Source of the DNA: Ruminococcus sp. AM36-2AA
Lineage (GTDB): Bacteria; Bacillota; Clostridia; Lachnospirales; Lachnospiraceae
DNA: 64,000 nt
NCBI RefSeq assembly: GCF_003461955.1
Contig: NZ_QTYB01000001.1
Location: 240,332-304,331 of the forward strand
Direction: 5' to 3'
In this document: positions 7,540-16,385 of the stretch, in pieces
Position numbering within the stretch: position 1 is the stretch's first letter
How the letters are laid out: each line of letters opens with the position of its first letter
Notes under the pieces: model-generated
Databases searched by the model: none
What the model was told of the DNA's origin: nothing
Seen by the model: the letters and a program-made list of their open reading frames with translations, nothing else
Made by a program: the position numbers and the translations under genes

Positions 7540-7588
7540 AAACAGCTGCCTTATGTGCATTACATTCCCTGCACACAGACAGCTGTTT
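7540..7588. terminator. Bidirectional terminator between RluA gene and coaX
   Basis: AAACAGCTG (7540-7548) pairs with CAGCTGTTT (7580-7588), with an inner TGTGCA/TGCACA stem. A-rich sequence precedes and T residues follow, so it can end transcripts from both convergent genes. Confidence 0.75.
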
Positions 7589-7603
7589 CACCATTTCTGT
7601 TAA

Positions 7604-8368
7604 TTATTTATTTTTCTCATAAATCACAAGCAGTCCTTTAAGCAGAAGATCCTCATCCAGGATGATCTCTTTCTTACAGTGAGAAACGATCTTCTTTGCA
7701 AGGCCGCCAGTTGCAATCACGGTTGCCTTTTCTCCAAGTTCCTCTTCCACACGGTCAACAATTCCGTCAATAGCCGCTGCATTGCTGTAGAGCACACCGC
7801 TCTTCATGCACTCGATGGTATTTTTTCCAAGTACATGTTTCGGTGCGTCAATACTGATCCCGCTGAGCTGGGATGCTCTGGCTGTCAGTGCGTCCAGAGA
7901 TACACCTACGCCTGGCATGATCATACCACCGATATACTGTTTCTTATCATTGACAACGGAGACGGTGGTTGCAGTTCCCATATCGATCACAATAAAAGGG
8001 ACCGGATACTCGTTCAGACCAGCTACCGCATTTGCCACAAGGTCCGCTCCAAGCTGTCCCGGATTATCCATCATGATATTCAGGCCTGTTTTTACTCCAG
8101 GTCCCAGTACCATAACCTCTTTTTTCAGGATTTTTTCTGCCGCCAGCTTGGCAATATTGGTGATCTGCGGAACAACGGAGGAAATAATACAACCTTCAAT
8201 ATCTGTTTTTTTGATGTGATAAATATCCAGCACTGTCTTGAGATCAACGGCATATTCCAGTTCTGTCTTGGTCCGCACAGTGGAAAGCCGCTCAATAAAA
8301 TATGTTTTTTTGTCATCAATACATCCGACAACAATGTTTGTGTTTCCAATATCAATTGCTAAAATCAT
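7604..8368 (-). CDS. coaX: Type III pantothenate kinase
   Basis: ATP-dependent phosphorylation of pantothenate, the first step of CoA synthesis. From the chosen start the protein begins MILAIDIGNTNIVVGC, the invariant N-terminal motif of CoaX (acetate/sugar kinase fold). It also has IDMGTATTVSVV and GGMIMPGVGVSLDAL. It is about 254 residues, the usual length. The reading frame is open upstream to 8428, but those extra residues lack family similarity. The PanT-like gene lies just upstream (8409-9050) and coaBC follows the same direction, forming a vitamin B5 to CoA cluster. Confidence 0.95.
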   Translation of the reverse strand: MILAIDIGNTNIVVGCIDDKKTYFIERLSTVRTKTELEYAVDLKTVLDIYHIKKTDIEGCIISSVVPQITNIAKLAAEKILKKEVMVLGPGVKTGLNIMMDNPGQLGADLVANAVAGLNEYPVPFIVIDMGTATTVSVVNDKKQYIGGMIMPGVGVSLDALTARASQLSGISIDAPKHVLGKNTIECMKSGVLYSNAAAIDGIVDRVEEELGEKATVIATGGLAKKIVSHCKKEIILDEDLLLKGLLVIYEKNK

Positions 8369-8408
8369 AATTTTCTTTTCCCGTCTTTTTATAAAATAAT
8401 GAAACGTT

Positions 8409-9050
8409 TTATGCCTTTGCTTTCTCACGGCTAATCTGTGTGGAAGGGATCAGATGTGCTTTGGAAAGAGCGGCTCCTACTGCACCGGTGATCACGGTGG
8501 AGGAAACCATCTCACATACAGCATTGATTCCTACCATCAGGCAGCAGCCGATGATAATGTTATGGCCACCCATCAGATTTTTAACATATTCAGTATTTCC
8601 GAACAGTCCTACAAGTGCTGCCATAAAGAACAGCGTATTCAGAAATGCGGAAAAAAATCCGGTCACAGCACAGGCTACATAAGTATTGCTGACTTTACGC
8701 ATACCTCTGAAGATGTATCCCAGGCAGATACCATCGAGAAGTCGTGGTACAAATCGCTGGATAAAAGCAAATACCGGATTGATACCAAAAAGCACAACTC
8801 CCATCGCACTGGAGCCTCCCACTCCGATACACTGCAGAAAGCTGGTGAGGCCGAAGATCGCACCTGCTACGGCTCCTCCCACAGGACCGAGAACTACTGC
8901 ACTGATCGCTACCGGGATCACGTTAAAGGAAATAGCCAGTGGTCCGATATTCAGATATCCCAGTGGTGTGTAAGCCATAAGCAGTAAAATTGCTGCCATC
9001 AGGCCAAGTAACGTAAGCTGCGCTGTTGTAAATCTGTTGTTGTTTTTCAT
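8409..9050 (-). CDS. ECF transporter S component, probably pantothenate-specific (PanT-like)
   Basis: 213 residues from MKNNNRFTTAQLTLLGLMAA, preceded by AACAAGGAGGAAG, which sets the start at 9050. About six hydrophobic helices are seen, with the LGPVGGAVAGAIFGLTSFLQ and GINPVFAFIQRFVPRLLDG motifs typical of small ECF substrate-binding (S) subunits. ECF S components bind a vitamin and share an EcfA/A'/T energising module encoded elsewhere. Its position between coaX and coaBC points to pantothenate as substrate. Substrate assignment rests on context. Confidence 0.88.
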   Translation of the reverse strand: MKNNNRFTTAQLTLLGLMAAILLLMAYTPLGYLNIGPLAISFNVIPVAISAVVLGPVGGAVAGAIFGLTSFLQCIGVGGSSAMGVVLFGINPVFAFIQRFVPRLLDGICLGYIFRGMRKVSNTYVACAVTGFFSAFLNTLFFMAALVGLFGNTEYVKNLMGGHNIIIGCCLMVGINAVCEMVSSTVITGAVGAALSKAHLIPSTQISREKAKA

Positions 9051-9220
9051 TTTTTCTTCCTCCTTGTTACCGTTCCGTCTCAGAAATCTTCCGGGACACA
9101 GCATATCCCGGTATTTTCTTTACGGATACAATACGGTGATGGAAAGCGGTCCGGATTTTTCTCTCCTTCAGAATCCGCTTTACTCATTTAAAAACCTGAT
9201 CATCTGAATTTTTGATCTGG

Positions 9221-10432
9221 TTATTTCGTGGTATTCCTGCACGTAATAAGTGCAAGAATTTTATCCAGGATTTTAAGGGCTGCATCCTCCTTACTCATAA
9301 GAGGGAGTGACACTTCCTCATCCTGTGTAATCAGGGTCAGAACATTGGTATCGCCCTGGAATCCGGCACCTTCAACCTTTAAGTTGTTCGCTGCTACCAT
9401 ATCCAGATTTTTCTTTTCAAGTTTTGCCCTGGAATTACCGATCATATCTTTTGTTTCCATGGAAAAGCCGCAGAGGAACTGTCCGGTTCTCTTGTGCAGG
9501 CCCAGATATTTCAGAATGTCATCTGTCCTCTCAAGCTCTATGGAAACCTGATCATCTTTCTTTTTGACTTTATCTTCACAGACCTGCTTCGGACGGTAAT
9601 CCGCCACTGCTGCTGCTTTTATGATAATGTCCTGCTGATCACTTAAGTCTGTTACTGCCTCAAACATATCTCTGGCCGTTGTCACAGGAATCACATTTAC
9701 AAAGAGTGGTGGCTGGATGGCGGTAGGTCCACTTACCAGCGTGACCTCCGCTCCCCGGAGCATAGCCATCTTTGCAATTGCGTATCCCATCTTTCCGGAA
9801 GAATGATTGGTAAGGCAACGGACCGGATCGATCGCTTCCTGTGTCGGTCCTGCTGTTACCAGAACTTTTTTGCCGGCGAGATCTTTTTCAAAAGCGACTT
9901 CTTTCAGAATGTATTCCAGAAGTGTCTCCGGCTCAGGCATTTTCCCTGCACCTGTATCTCCGCAGGCCAGATATCCACTTGCCGGTGTCAGCACTTCATA
10001 ACCATAGGATAACAGCTTCTTAATATTATCCTGCACAATAGGGTTTTCATACATGGCAGTATTCATGGCCGGTGCAAAAATTTTCTGGCATCGACAGGCC
10101 ATAACTGTTGTTGTAAGCATATCATCGGCAAGGCCATTGGCAATCTTGCCGATCACATTGGCACTGGCCGGTGCGATCATTACGACATCTGCTTTCTTTG
10201 CAATGGAAACATGTTCTACCTGGAACTGAAAATTCCGGTCAAAAGTATCCACCAGACATTTATTTCCGGTCAGTGTCTCAAACGTGATCGGATTGATAAA
10301 ATTCGTGGCATTCTCCGTCATCAGCACATGGACATCTGCATGAAGCTTCTTAAGCGCACTTGCCAGATATGCGATCTTATATGCGGCAATACTTCCTGTG
10401 ATCCCAAGAAGTACAGTTTTCCCTTTCAGCAT
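9221..10432 (-). CDS. coaBC: Bifunctional phosphopantothenoylcysteine synthetase/decarboxylase
   Basis: 403 residues, full length. The N-terminal flavoprotein CoaC domain (1-180) has GITGSIAAYK, PASANVIGKIANGLADD and the PAMNTAMY substrate clamp. The CoaB domain (about 190-403) starts VTAGPTQEAIDPVR with NHSSGKMGYA and AAAVADYRP. It joins cysteine to 4'-phosphopantothenate and decarboxylates the product to phosphopantetheine. GACAGGAGGAAGAGGG precedes ATG at 10432. With coaX and the PanT-like protein it covers uptake, phosphorylation and the next two steps of CoA synthesis. Confidence 0.97.
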   Translation of the reverse strand: MLKGKTVLLGITGSIAAYKIAYLASALKKLHADVHVLMTENATNFINPITFETLTGNKCLVDTFDRNFQFQVEHVSIAKKADVVMIAPASANVIGKIANGLADDMLTTTVMACRCQKIFAPAMNTAMYENPIVQDNIKKLLSYGYEVLTPASGYLACGDTGAGKMPEPETLLEYILKEVAFEKDLAGKKVLVTAGPTQEAIDPVRCLTNHSSGKMGYAIAKMAMLRGAEVTLVSGPTAIQPPLFVNVIPVTTARDMFEAVTDLSDQQDIIIKAAAVADYRPKQVCEDKVKKKDDQVSIELERTDDILKYLGLHKRTGQFLCGFSMETKDMIGNSRAKLEKKNLDMVAANNLKVEGAGFQGDTNVLTLITQDEEVSLPLMSKEDAALKILDKILALITCRNTTK

Positions 10433-10446
10433 CCCTCTTCCTCCTG

Positions 10447-11343
10447 TCAGTCAACCATGCGGATACTTTCGATCACCGGCTGCTGATCCTTGGCAATCGT
10501 TCCATTGCCATCAGATGGCTTGGCATCCTTACAGATCTTGTCAACAATATCCATTCCGGATGTTACATGGCCAAATGCAGCATAATCTCCATCCAGATAT
10601 GTAGAATCAGACTGCACGATAAAGAACTGAGAGCTTGCGCTGTCCGGGTCTGTGCTGCGGGCCATGGAGATGGTTCCACGTACATGGGAAATATCGTTCT
10701 TCACACCATTATTGGAAAATTCTCCTTTGATCTCCTCATCTGCTCCGCCGGTTCCGTCGCCCTTCGGATCGCCACCCTGGATCATAAATCCATCGATGAT
10801 CCTGTGGAAAGTAAGCCCGTCATAAAAGTTATCCTGTACCAATTTAACAAAGTTGGTTACAGTGATCGGGGCTGTATCCGCATCCAGTTCCACATCGATC
10901 TCTCCGTAGTTCTTCACTGTGATCGCTGCATGGTAGGTACCAGTAAGCTGCTGGCTGGTATCGATCACTGTAGTTCCTGCTGCGGAAGCTTTATCTGAAC
11001 CATCATCAAATTCCGTTTCCGTACTGTCTTCTGCATTCTCTTCCACGGATTTTGTATCTTCAGCAGAATCTTCCGCGGATTCATTTTCAGCTGTGTCTTT
11101 TGAATCTCCTGACTCCTCTTCCCCGCTGTCTTCCAGTGAATCGGTAAATCCTGCCTGCTCAGCTTCCTCCTCGGAAACTGCTTTCGCTGCGGTTTCATCA
11201 TCTACAGCAGTCTGTCCCTCTGTGCTCTCTTCCTCAAGAGTCATCTCCTGCTTCTGTGAAGCTGTATCCGAACTTCCGCAGCCCGCCAGCATTCCTGCTG
11301 TAAAAACTGTTGCAAATAATACTGATAAAACTTTATGTTTCAC
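10447..11343 (-). CDS. Cyclophilin-type peptidyl-prolyl isomerase lipoprotein
   Basis: 298 residues. A lipoprotein signal peptide with lipobox LAGC (Cys about 22) is followed by a long acidic, Ser/Glu/Asp-rich linker (about 25-125). The cyclophilin domain occupies about 135-298 and has FHRIIDGFMIQGGDPKGDGT and the SSQFFIVQSD core. It probably assists folding of secreted proteins at the outer membrane face, as family knowledge. The acidic linker is long for the family and likely spans the wall. It lies upstream of coaBC with a 14-bp gap, so it may be co-transcribed. Confidence 0.93.
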   Translation of the reverse strand: MKHKVLSVLFATVFTAGMLAGCGSSDTASQKQEMTLEEESTEGQTAVDDETAAKAVSEEEAEQAGFTDSLEDSGEEESGDSKDTAENESAEDSAEDTKSVEENAEDSTETEFDDGSDKASAAGTTVIDTSQQLTGTYHAAITVKNYGEIDVELDADTAPITVTNFVKLVQDNFYDGLTFHRIIDGFMIQGGDPKGDGTGGADEEIKGEFSNNGVKNDISHVRGTISMARSTDPDSASSQFFIVQSDSTYLDGDYAAFGHVTSGMDIVDKICKDAKPSDGNGTIAKDQQPVIESIRMVD

Positions 11344-11489
11344 TTTATAAATCCTCCTTATCAGATCCCGGAAACTCTGTTATATTTTCTGTTTTTTGTT
11401 TTCCGGATGAGCTTTCCCGCTCTCCCCCTGTAAGCTTTTCTCAGTTTAACATTATCCTTTCACAAAGTCAACTTTACACAATCCCTCAC

Positions 11490-11518
11490 TTGTATCTGTT
11501 TCCGTTCTCTGCTAAAAT
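11490..11518 (+). promoter_or_regulatory. Sigma-A-type promoter for luxS
   Basis: TTGTAT (11490-11495) and TAAAAT (11513-11518) are separated by 17 bp, about 55 bp upstream of the luxS start. Confidence 0.5.
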
Positions 11519-11574
11519 AACTGTTATGGTATCTTATATCATATAAGTTTTATTTCAGAAAGCGAGGAATCATC

Positions 11575-12054
11575 ATGGAAAAAATCACAAGTTTTACCAT
11601 AGACCACATCAAGCTTCAGCCTGGTGTATATGTTTCACGGAAAGATCCTGTAGGCGATCAGGTGATCACAACCTTTGACATCCGTATGACCTCTCCCAAT
11701 GAGGAGCCTGTTATGAATACAGCCGAACTTCACGCTATGGAACATCTGGCTGCTACATTTCTCCGTAATCATAAAGAATTCGGACCGAAAGTAATATACT
11801 GGGGACCTATGGGATGCCGTACCGGAAATTATCTTCTTCTTAACGGAGATTATGAATCCAAAGATATCGTTCCTCTTATGATCGAAATGTTTGAGTTTAT
11901 CCGCGATTTTGAAGGTGAGATTCCTGGTGCTTCCGCAAAAGACTGCGGTAACTACCTTGACATGAACCTGGGTATGGCCAAATATCTTGCAAAGAAGTAT
12001 CTGAATGAAGTCCTTTATGATATCAAGCCGGACCGTCTTGTATATCCGGAATAG
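11575..12054 (+). CDS. luxS: S-ribosylhomocysteine lyase
   Basis: 159 residues. The metal site HxxEH is at 53-57 (HAMEH) with Cys124 as third ligand (AKDCGNY) and Glu56 as base. Catalytic Cys81 sits in GCRTG. LuxS cleaves S-ribosylhomocysteine to homocysteine and DPD, the precursor of the AI-2 signal, recycling the activated methyl cycle. metA at 46-47 kb belongs to the same methionine network but is unlinked. It is a single-gene unit with its own promoter and terminator; AGCGAGG lies upstream of ATG. Confidence 0.97.
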   Translation: MEKITSFTIDHIKLQPGVYVSRKDPVGDQVITTFDIRMTSPNEEPVMNTAELHAMEHLAATFLRNHKEFGPKVIYWGPMGCRTGNYLLLNGDYESKDIVPLMIEMFEFIRDFEGEIPGASAKDCGNYLDMNLGMAKYLAKKYLNEVLYDIKPDRLVYPE

Positions 12055-12107
12055 ATCCCGGAAGATTTTACGAAAATAAAACAGACATTTACATTCTGTA
12101 AACATAA

Positions 12108-12159
12108 AAAACCCGGCATCTGCACTGGTTATTTACCAGAATACAGTTACCGGGGTTTT
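12108..12159. terminator. Bidirectional terminator between luxS and the SH3 lipoprotein
   Basis: AACCCGG (12110-12116) pairs with CCGGGGTT (12150-12157), flanked by A and T runs. It lies between convergent genes. Confidence 0.7.
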
Positions 12160-12173
12160 CTTTTCTGTGTCCT

Positions 12174-12671
12174 TTACTGTGCTGCCGCTGCAGTATCTGT
12201 CGTCGCTGCTGCCGCACCTGCCGGCGGTGTCGTGCTGACATAATCACCGGATGCATAACAAGTCTGTCCGTTATAGTCTACACGGATCCATCCATTGTCA
12301 CAGATTCCTGTGCATTTCAGAGATTCTCCGGAAAGTACACCTGCCACGAACTCTGCGTCTGCGCTGGCATCGGAACGTAAATTCACACCTTCTACTGCAT
12401 AATAGGTTGCATCCTGAGCCTGTACATTAATTCCGCTTGGTGTCTGTTCGGTTGCTGCTGCCTGGGCAGTAGGATCAGCTGCTGCTGTGGAATCGGCTTC
12501 CGCAGTTGCCTCCGGTGTCGGAGTAGCGGTTTCTTCCGGTGCTTCTGTGGGTTCCGGAGTTGGAGTAGAATCCACAACAGTCACAACAGCATCGGTACCT
12601 TCCGTAAATCCACATCCCTGTGCCATAAAAGCAGCACCTAGGATCAGCGCCAAAATACATTTTTTCTTCAT
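12174..12671 (-). CDS. SH3-domain lipoprotein
   Basis: 165 residues. The signal peptide MKKKCILALILGAAFMAQGC carries the lipobox AQGC (Cys20). A Pro/Thr/Glu/Ala-rich linker (about 30-95) is followed by a bacterial SH3 domain (about 100-150) with VNLRSDASADAEFV and GWIRVDYNGQTCYASGDYV. Such domains bind peptidoglycan or wall peptides. It is probably a wall-associated accessory protein; no catalytic domain is present. The larger protein at 50581-51501 shares the same SH3 type. Confidence 0.85.
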   Translation of the reverse strand: MKKKCILALILGAAFMAQGCGFTEGTDAVVTVVDSTPTPEPTEAPEETATPTPEATAEADSTAAADPTAQAAATEQTPSGINVQAQDATYYAVEGVNLRSDASADAEFVAGVLSGESLKCTGICDNGWIRVDYNGQTCYASGDYVSTTPPAGAAAATTDTAAAAQ

Positions 12672-12793
12672 TATTTATAGTCCTCCCTTATACGCCGGTA
12701 TGAAATCAACTTCCCACCCGGCATCTTCGTCCAATCACATTACCATCAAATATACATGATTTTGGCATATTATGCAAGTCCTGCCCCATTCTT

Positions 12794-13798
12794 TCACACA
12801 TTTACAGGCTCAAAAAGCACTTTTACAGTTCCTCCGCAGATCATTCCCAGATCTCCCACGCCCTGTCCAAGTTCATAAACTCTGTTTTCTGTTGTATGCA
12901 CATTCACTGCATGTTTTCCGGCTTCGAATTCTACTTTTCCGCCGCCAATGCTTCCTGCTGTTCTTCCATCCCGGAACACGAACATCTTACTTCCTGTTCC
13001 TCTTGGCGAAGATCCTTTCTTCTCGATAATGGTAACCATAGTCCCTGAAACTCCACAGAGCACAGCCGCTTCTACATCCTCATCACAGTATGTACGAAAA
13101 TGTCTGTTTTTTTCCTGCACGATTTCTGCCATGATACTTACCGCGATCTCCGCCGGCATCTGTCCCCCAATAGGAAGGCCAATAGGGGCATGGATGCTGT
13201 TCACCTGTTCTTCCGTGAATCCCTCCTCAAGAAGTTTCTCTCTGGTGATCCGTACTTTTGTCTTACTTCCGATCATCCCGAAATAGGCAAATGGTCTCTT
13301 AAGGATCTGTCTTGCACAGGCGGAATCTCCCAGATGCCCTCTCGTCACAACCACATACCAGGCATTTTCGTAAGGAGGGATTTTTTCTGATAAGGTTTCA
13401 AAATCGCCTGTGATCCGTTCATCCACCTGAGGGAAACGCTCCTGCGTCACAAAATCTTCCCTGTCATCCATTACCGTTACATGAAATCCCAGAAGTTTTC
13501 CAATCTCAGCCACAGGAAGTGATACATGGCCGCCTCCGAGAATGATCAGCCTTGGATTCTTCTCATAAATCTCTACAAAGATCTCCTGGTTCTTTACTTT
13601 CACTACGCCTGTCTCCACCGCGGCAGTTACTGTTTCTTTCAGAAAATCTTCGGCTGCTTTTTCTCCTGTTTTATTATCCGGATAAAAGAAGCAGTCTTCT
13701 TCCGCAAGATATTTAAATCCTGCATATTCTCCGCCAAGGATGATCCCTGTTCTTGTACGTCCTCTTTTTTCTACCACATCATATATTTTCTGATACAT
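12794..13798 (-). CDS. XdhC/CoxI-family molybdenum hydroxylase maturation protein, rearranged domain order
   Basis: 334 residues. A central Rossmann domain begins LIILGGGHVSLPVAEIGKLL (about 84-103) and includes GMIGSKTK and GLPIGGQMPAEIAVSIMAEI, as in XdhC. The XdhC_CoxI-type segment VTIIEKKGSSPRGTGSKMFV with GSIGGGKVEFE and MICGGTV, normally N-terminal, is here at the C-terminus (about 250-334). XdhC proteins bind molybdenum cofactor and insert its sulfur ligand into xanthine-dehydrogenase-type enzymes. A cysteine desulfurase-like gene lies 18 bp upstream, fitting sulfur (or selenium) delivery. Confidence 0.88.
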   Translation of the reverse strand: MYQKIYDVVEKRGRTRTGIILGGEYAGFKYLAEEDCFFYPDNKTGEKAAEDFLKETVTAAVETGVVKVKNQEIFVEIYEKNPRLIILGGGHVSLPVAEIGKLLGFHVTVMDDREDFVTQERFPQVDERITGDFETLSEKIPPYENAWYVVVTRGHLGDSACARQILKRPFAYFGMIGSKTKVRITREKLLEEGFTEEQVNSIHAPIGLPIGGQMPAEIAVSIMAEIVQEKNRHFRTYCDEDVEAAVLCGVSGTMVTIIEKKGSSPRGTGSKMFVFRDGRTAGSIGGGKVEFEAGKHAVNVHTTENRVYELGQGVGDLGMICGGTVKVLFEPVNV

Positions 13799-13816
13799 AA
13801 CCTCAGTCCCTTCTTC

Positions 13817-14971
13817 TCAGTCCTCAATCTCTGATGCAAGTTTCCTCACTGCCATGGCAGCCATATCGATCTCTTCTTCTGTGTTAAAATAAGAAAAGCT
13901 GAATCGCACTGCGCCTGTTTTTTCTGTTCCCAGAGCTTTATGCATAAGCGGTGCACAATGTCCGCCGGACCGAACACTGATCCCGTATTCTTCTCCAAGT
14001 GCCATTCCAACTTCCCCGGAACCTTCATCTCCAATGTTCAGTGTCACCACAGGAGATCGGTCTTTCTGGGAAAAATCTCCGTACACCGTAACTCCCGGAA
14101 TTTTTTTTACCTGGTCATAAAAACGCCACATCAGCATCTGTTCTTTTTCCCGGATCTGGTTCACTCCTGTTTCCTGGATCCATTCAAGAGCTGCCCGTAA
14201 TCCGGCAATTCCGTGACTGTTCAGTGTCCCGGCTTCCAGTGCTTCCGGCATATCTCCCGGGTGTTCTTTCTGAAAAGTCAGGATTCCGCTTCCGCCCACT
14301 TTCAGGGGTTCTACATGAACCCCTGGGCGAACACAGATCGCTCCTGTTCCCTGTGGTCCCATAAGACCTTTGTGCCCCGAAAAACATAAAATGTCAATAT
14401 GATCTTTTTTCATGGAAATCGGAAAGACTCCTGCTGTCTGTGCAGCATCCAAAACAAAAAGTTTTTTATGTTTTTTTGCGATCTCACCGATCGCACGGAT
14501 ATCATTCCTGTTTCCGGTAAGATTTGATGCATGGGTGCATATGATTGCTCTCGTCTCCGGCCGGATAGAACTTTCCAGTTCAGTAAGAGAAATCATTCCT
14601 TTTCGATCCGCCGGAAGAATGGTCAGATCCAGTCCTTCTTTTTCCAGCAGATAAAGGGGACGCAGCACACTGTTATGATCCATCTCCGTACAGATCGCAT
14701 GGACTTTTTCTCTTTCCGGATGCAGGATCCCAAACAATGCTGTATTTAAAGCTTCTGTTGCGTTTGCGGTAAATGCCACACATTCCGGTCCTTCTGCATC
14801 AAACATCTGAGCGATCCTGCATCTTGTATCAAAAATAAGCCTTGAGGCTTCCATTGCTTCTCCACTGCTTCCTCTTCCACTGTTTCCGGCCTGCTGCATG
14901 GCTTCCACCACTGCTCTGGCAACACAGTCCGGTTTGTGAAAACTTGTAGAAGCGTTATCCAGATAAATCAT
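13817..14971 (-). CDS. Class V aminotransferase / cysteine desulfurase-family protein of the selenium-molybdenum hydroxylase set
   Basis: 384 residues starting MIYLDNASTS. PLP site: Lys201 in FSGHKGLMG, with His100, Asp175 and Gln178 placed as in cysteine desulfurases. The loop Cys is at 339 (SVRSGGHCAP), so persulfide chemistry is plausible. A subfamily of these enzymes clusters with xdhC, yqeB, yqeC, mocA and yedF in genomes using selenium-dependent molybdenum hydroxylases, and all five of those are in this window. It probably mobilises S or Se for the cofactor. Assignment to that subfamily is by context. Confidence 0.88.
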   Translation of the reverse strand: MIYLDNASTSFHKPDCVARAVVEAMQQAGNSGRGSSGEAMEASRLIFDTRCRIAQMFDAEGPECVAFTANATEALNTALFGILHPEREKVHAICTEMDHNSVLRPLYLLEKEGLDLTILPADRKGMISLTELESSIRPETRAIICTHASNLTGNRNDIRAIGEIAKKHKKLFVLDAAQTAGVFPISMKKDHIDILCFSGHKGLMGPQGTGAICVRPGVHVEPLKVGGSGILTFQKEHPGDMPEALEAGTLNSHGIAGLRAALEWIQETGVNQIREKEQMLMWRFYDQVKKIPGVTVYGDFSQKDRSPVVTLNIGDEGSGEVGMALGEEYGISVRSGGHCAPLMHKALGTEKTGAVRFSFSYFNTEEEIDMAAMAVRKLASEIED

Positions 14972-15052
14972 GTCAAATCTCCTTGTGCTTTTTATAAAAT
15001 AATCATATAATTGGTTTTGGCTTTATTTTATACTATCAGAGGAGGTTTTCCA

Positions 15053-16273
15053 ATGAAAAAAGGATCTTTTTTCAAAAGTCTGCCTTTTAAACTCCTTGTG
15101 GCTGTAATCCTGGGTATCCTCTCCGGGCTTGTTCTGAACCGGTACAGCACAAACGGAATTTCCATGGCAGTTCTTAATATTGTTGTTACAGTCAAGTACA
15201 TTCTGGGCCAGATTATCACCTTCTGTGTTCCGCTGATCGTTCTTGGTTTTATCGCTCCATCCATCACCAAGCTTGGCAAAAATGCTTCTGTAATGCTGGG
15301 CGTTGCCGTTGTCCTTGCCTACGGTTCTTCCATAGGTGCGGCACTTTTTTCCACAGCATCCGGATTTTTTATTATTCCACATCTATCCATTCATTCCTAT
15401 GCAGCAGGGCTGAAACAGCTGCCTGAAGTAATCTTCGAACTGGAGATTCCTCAGATCATGTCGGTTATGAGCGCTCTTGTTTTTTCGGTTATGATCGGTC
15501 TGGCTGCCACCTGGACAAAAGCGAAACTGGTCACCGGTCTTCTGGATGAGTTCCAGAAAATCGTTCTGGCTCTGGTATCAAGGATCATCATTCCCATTCT
15601 TCCGCTGTTTATCGGCTCTACTTTCTGCGGACTTGCCTATGAAGGTACGATTACCAGACAGCTGCCGGTTTTCCTGGAGATCATCGTGCTGGTTCTGGCC
15701 GGACATTTCATCTGGATGGCTTTTCTGTACATACTGGCCGGAATCTACTCCGGTGAAAATCCTCTGGAGGTTGTACGCCATTACGCACCTGCTTACCTGA
15801 CTGCGGTAGGAACCATGTCTTCTGCCGCAACACTGGCTGTAGCACTTCAGTGTGCATCCCGGGCCAAACCGCTTCGCAAAGATCTTGTAAATTTCGGAAT
15901 CCCTCTGTTTGCAAATATTCATCTCTGCGGTTCCGTTCTTACAGAAGTTTTCTTCTGTATGGCTGTTTCCAAGATCCTGTACGGCTCTGTTCCGACGCCA
16001 GGAACTATGGTTCTGTTTTGTCTGCTTCTCGGTGTATTCGCCATCGGCGCTCCCGGTGTCCCCGGCGGAACTGTTATGGCATCCCTTGGCATCATTACCG
16101 GTGTGCTGAAATTCGACAGTTCCGGTACTGCACTGATGCTTACTATTTTTGCCTTGCAGGACAGCTTCGGAACTGCATGCAATGTAACCGGAGATGGTGC
16201 CCTGACACTGATGCTTACCGGTTATGCAAAACGTCATAACATTGAAGAACAGAATATTGATATTGAATTATAA
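15053..16273 (+). CDS. Dicarboxylate/amino acid:cation (DAACS) symporter
   Basis: About 406 residues from MKKGSFFKSLPFKLL. CAGAGGAGG sits 8 bp upstream, so the 14 extra residues of the open frame before it are dropped. Multiple membrane helices are seen, with the DAACS serine-rich AVGTMSSAATLAVAL (reentrant loop 1) and GAPGVPGGTVMASLG. Related carriers use Na+ or H+ to import C4-dicarboxylates, glutamate, aspartate, serine or threonine; the substrate cannot be called. It is divergent from the desulfurase-like gene, with the promoters in the 81-bp gap. Confidence 0.92.
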   Translation: MKKGSFFKSLPFKLLVAVILGILSGLVLNRYSTNGISMAVLNIVVTVKYILGQIITFCVPLIVLGFIAPSITKLGKNASVMLGVAVVLAYGSSIGAALFSTASGFFIIPHLSIHSYAAGLKQLPEVIFELEIPQIMSVMSALVFSVMIGLAATWTKAKLVTGLLDEFQKIVLALVSRIIIPILPLFIGSTFCGLAYEGTITRQLPVFLEIIVLVLAGHFIWMAFLYILAGIYSGENPLEVVRHYAPAYLTAVGTMSSAATLAVALQCASRAKPLRKDLVNFGIPLFANIHLCGSVLTEVFFCMAVSKILYGSVPTPGTMVLFCLLLGVFAIGAPGVPGGTVMASLGIITGVLKFDSSGTALMLTIFALQDSFGTACNVTGDGALTLMLTGYAKRHNIEEQNIDIEL

Positions 16274-16284
16274 AAGTTTCAAAA

Positions 16285-16314
16285 ATGCCGCAGAATCCAA
16301 AAAATCTGCGGCAT
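16285..16314. terminator. Bidirectional terminator after the symporter gene
   Basis: ATGCCGCAGA (16285-16294) pairs exactly with TCTGCGGCAT (16305-16314), with A-rich sequence to its left and TT to its right. It lies between the symporter gene and yedF, which converge. Confidence 0.75.
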
Positions 16315-16385
16315 TTCCATATCATAAAGCGGACATTCCTGTTTCGCTTTGCTATCTTCCAGTAAACGACATCCTTTTATCCATT

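Noticed and set aside
12487..12759. Plus-strand Ser/Val/Gly-rich open frame
   Set aside because: Antisense of the low-complexity linker in the SH3 lipoprotein.
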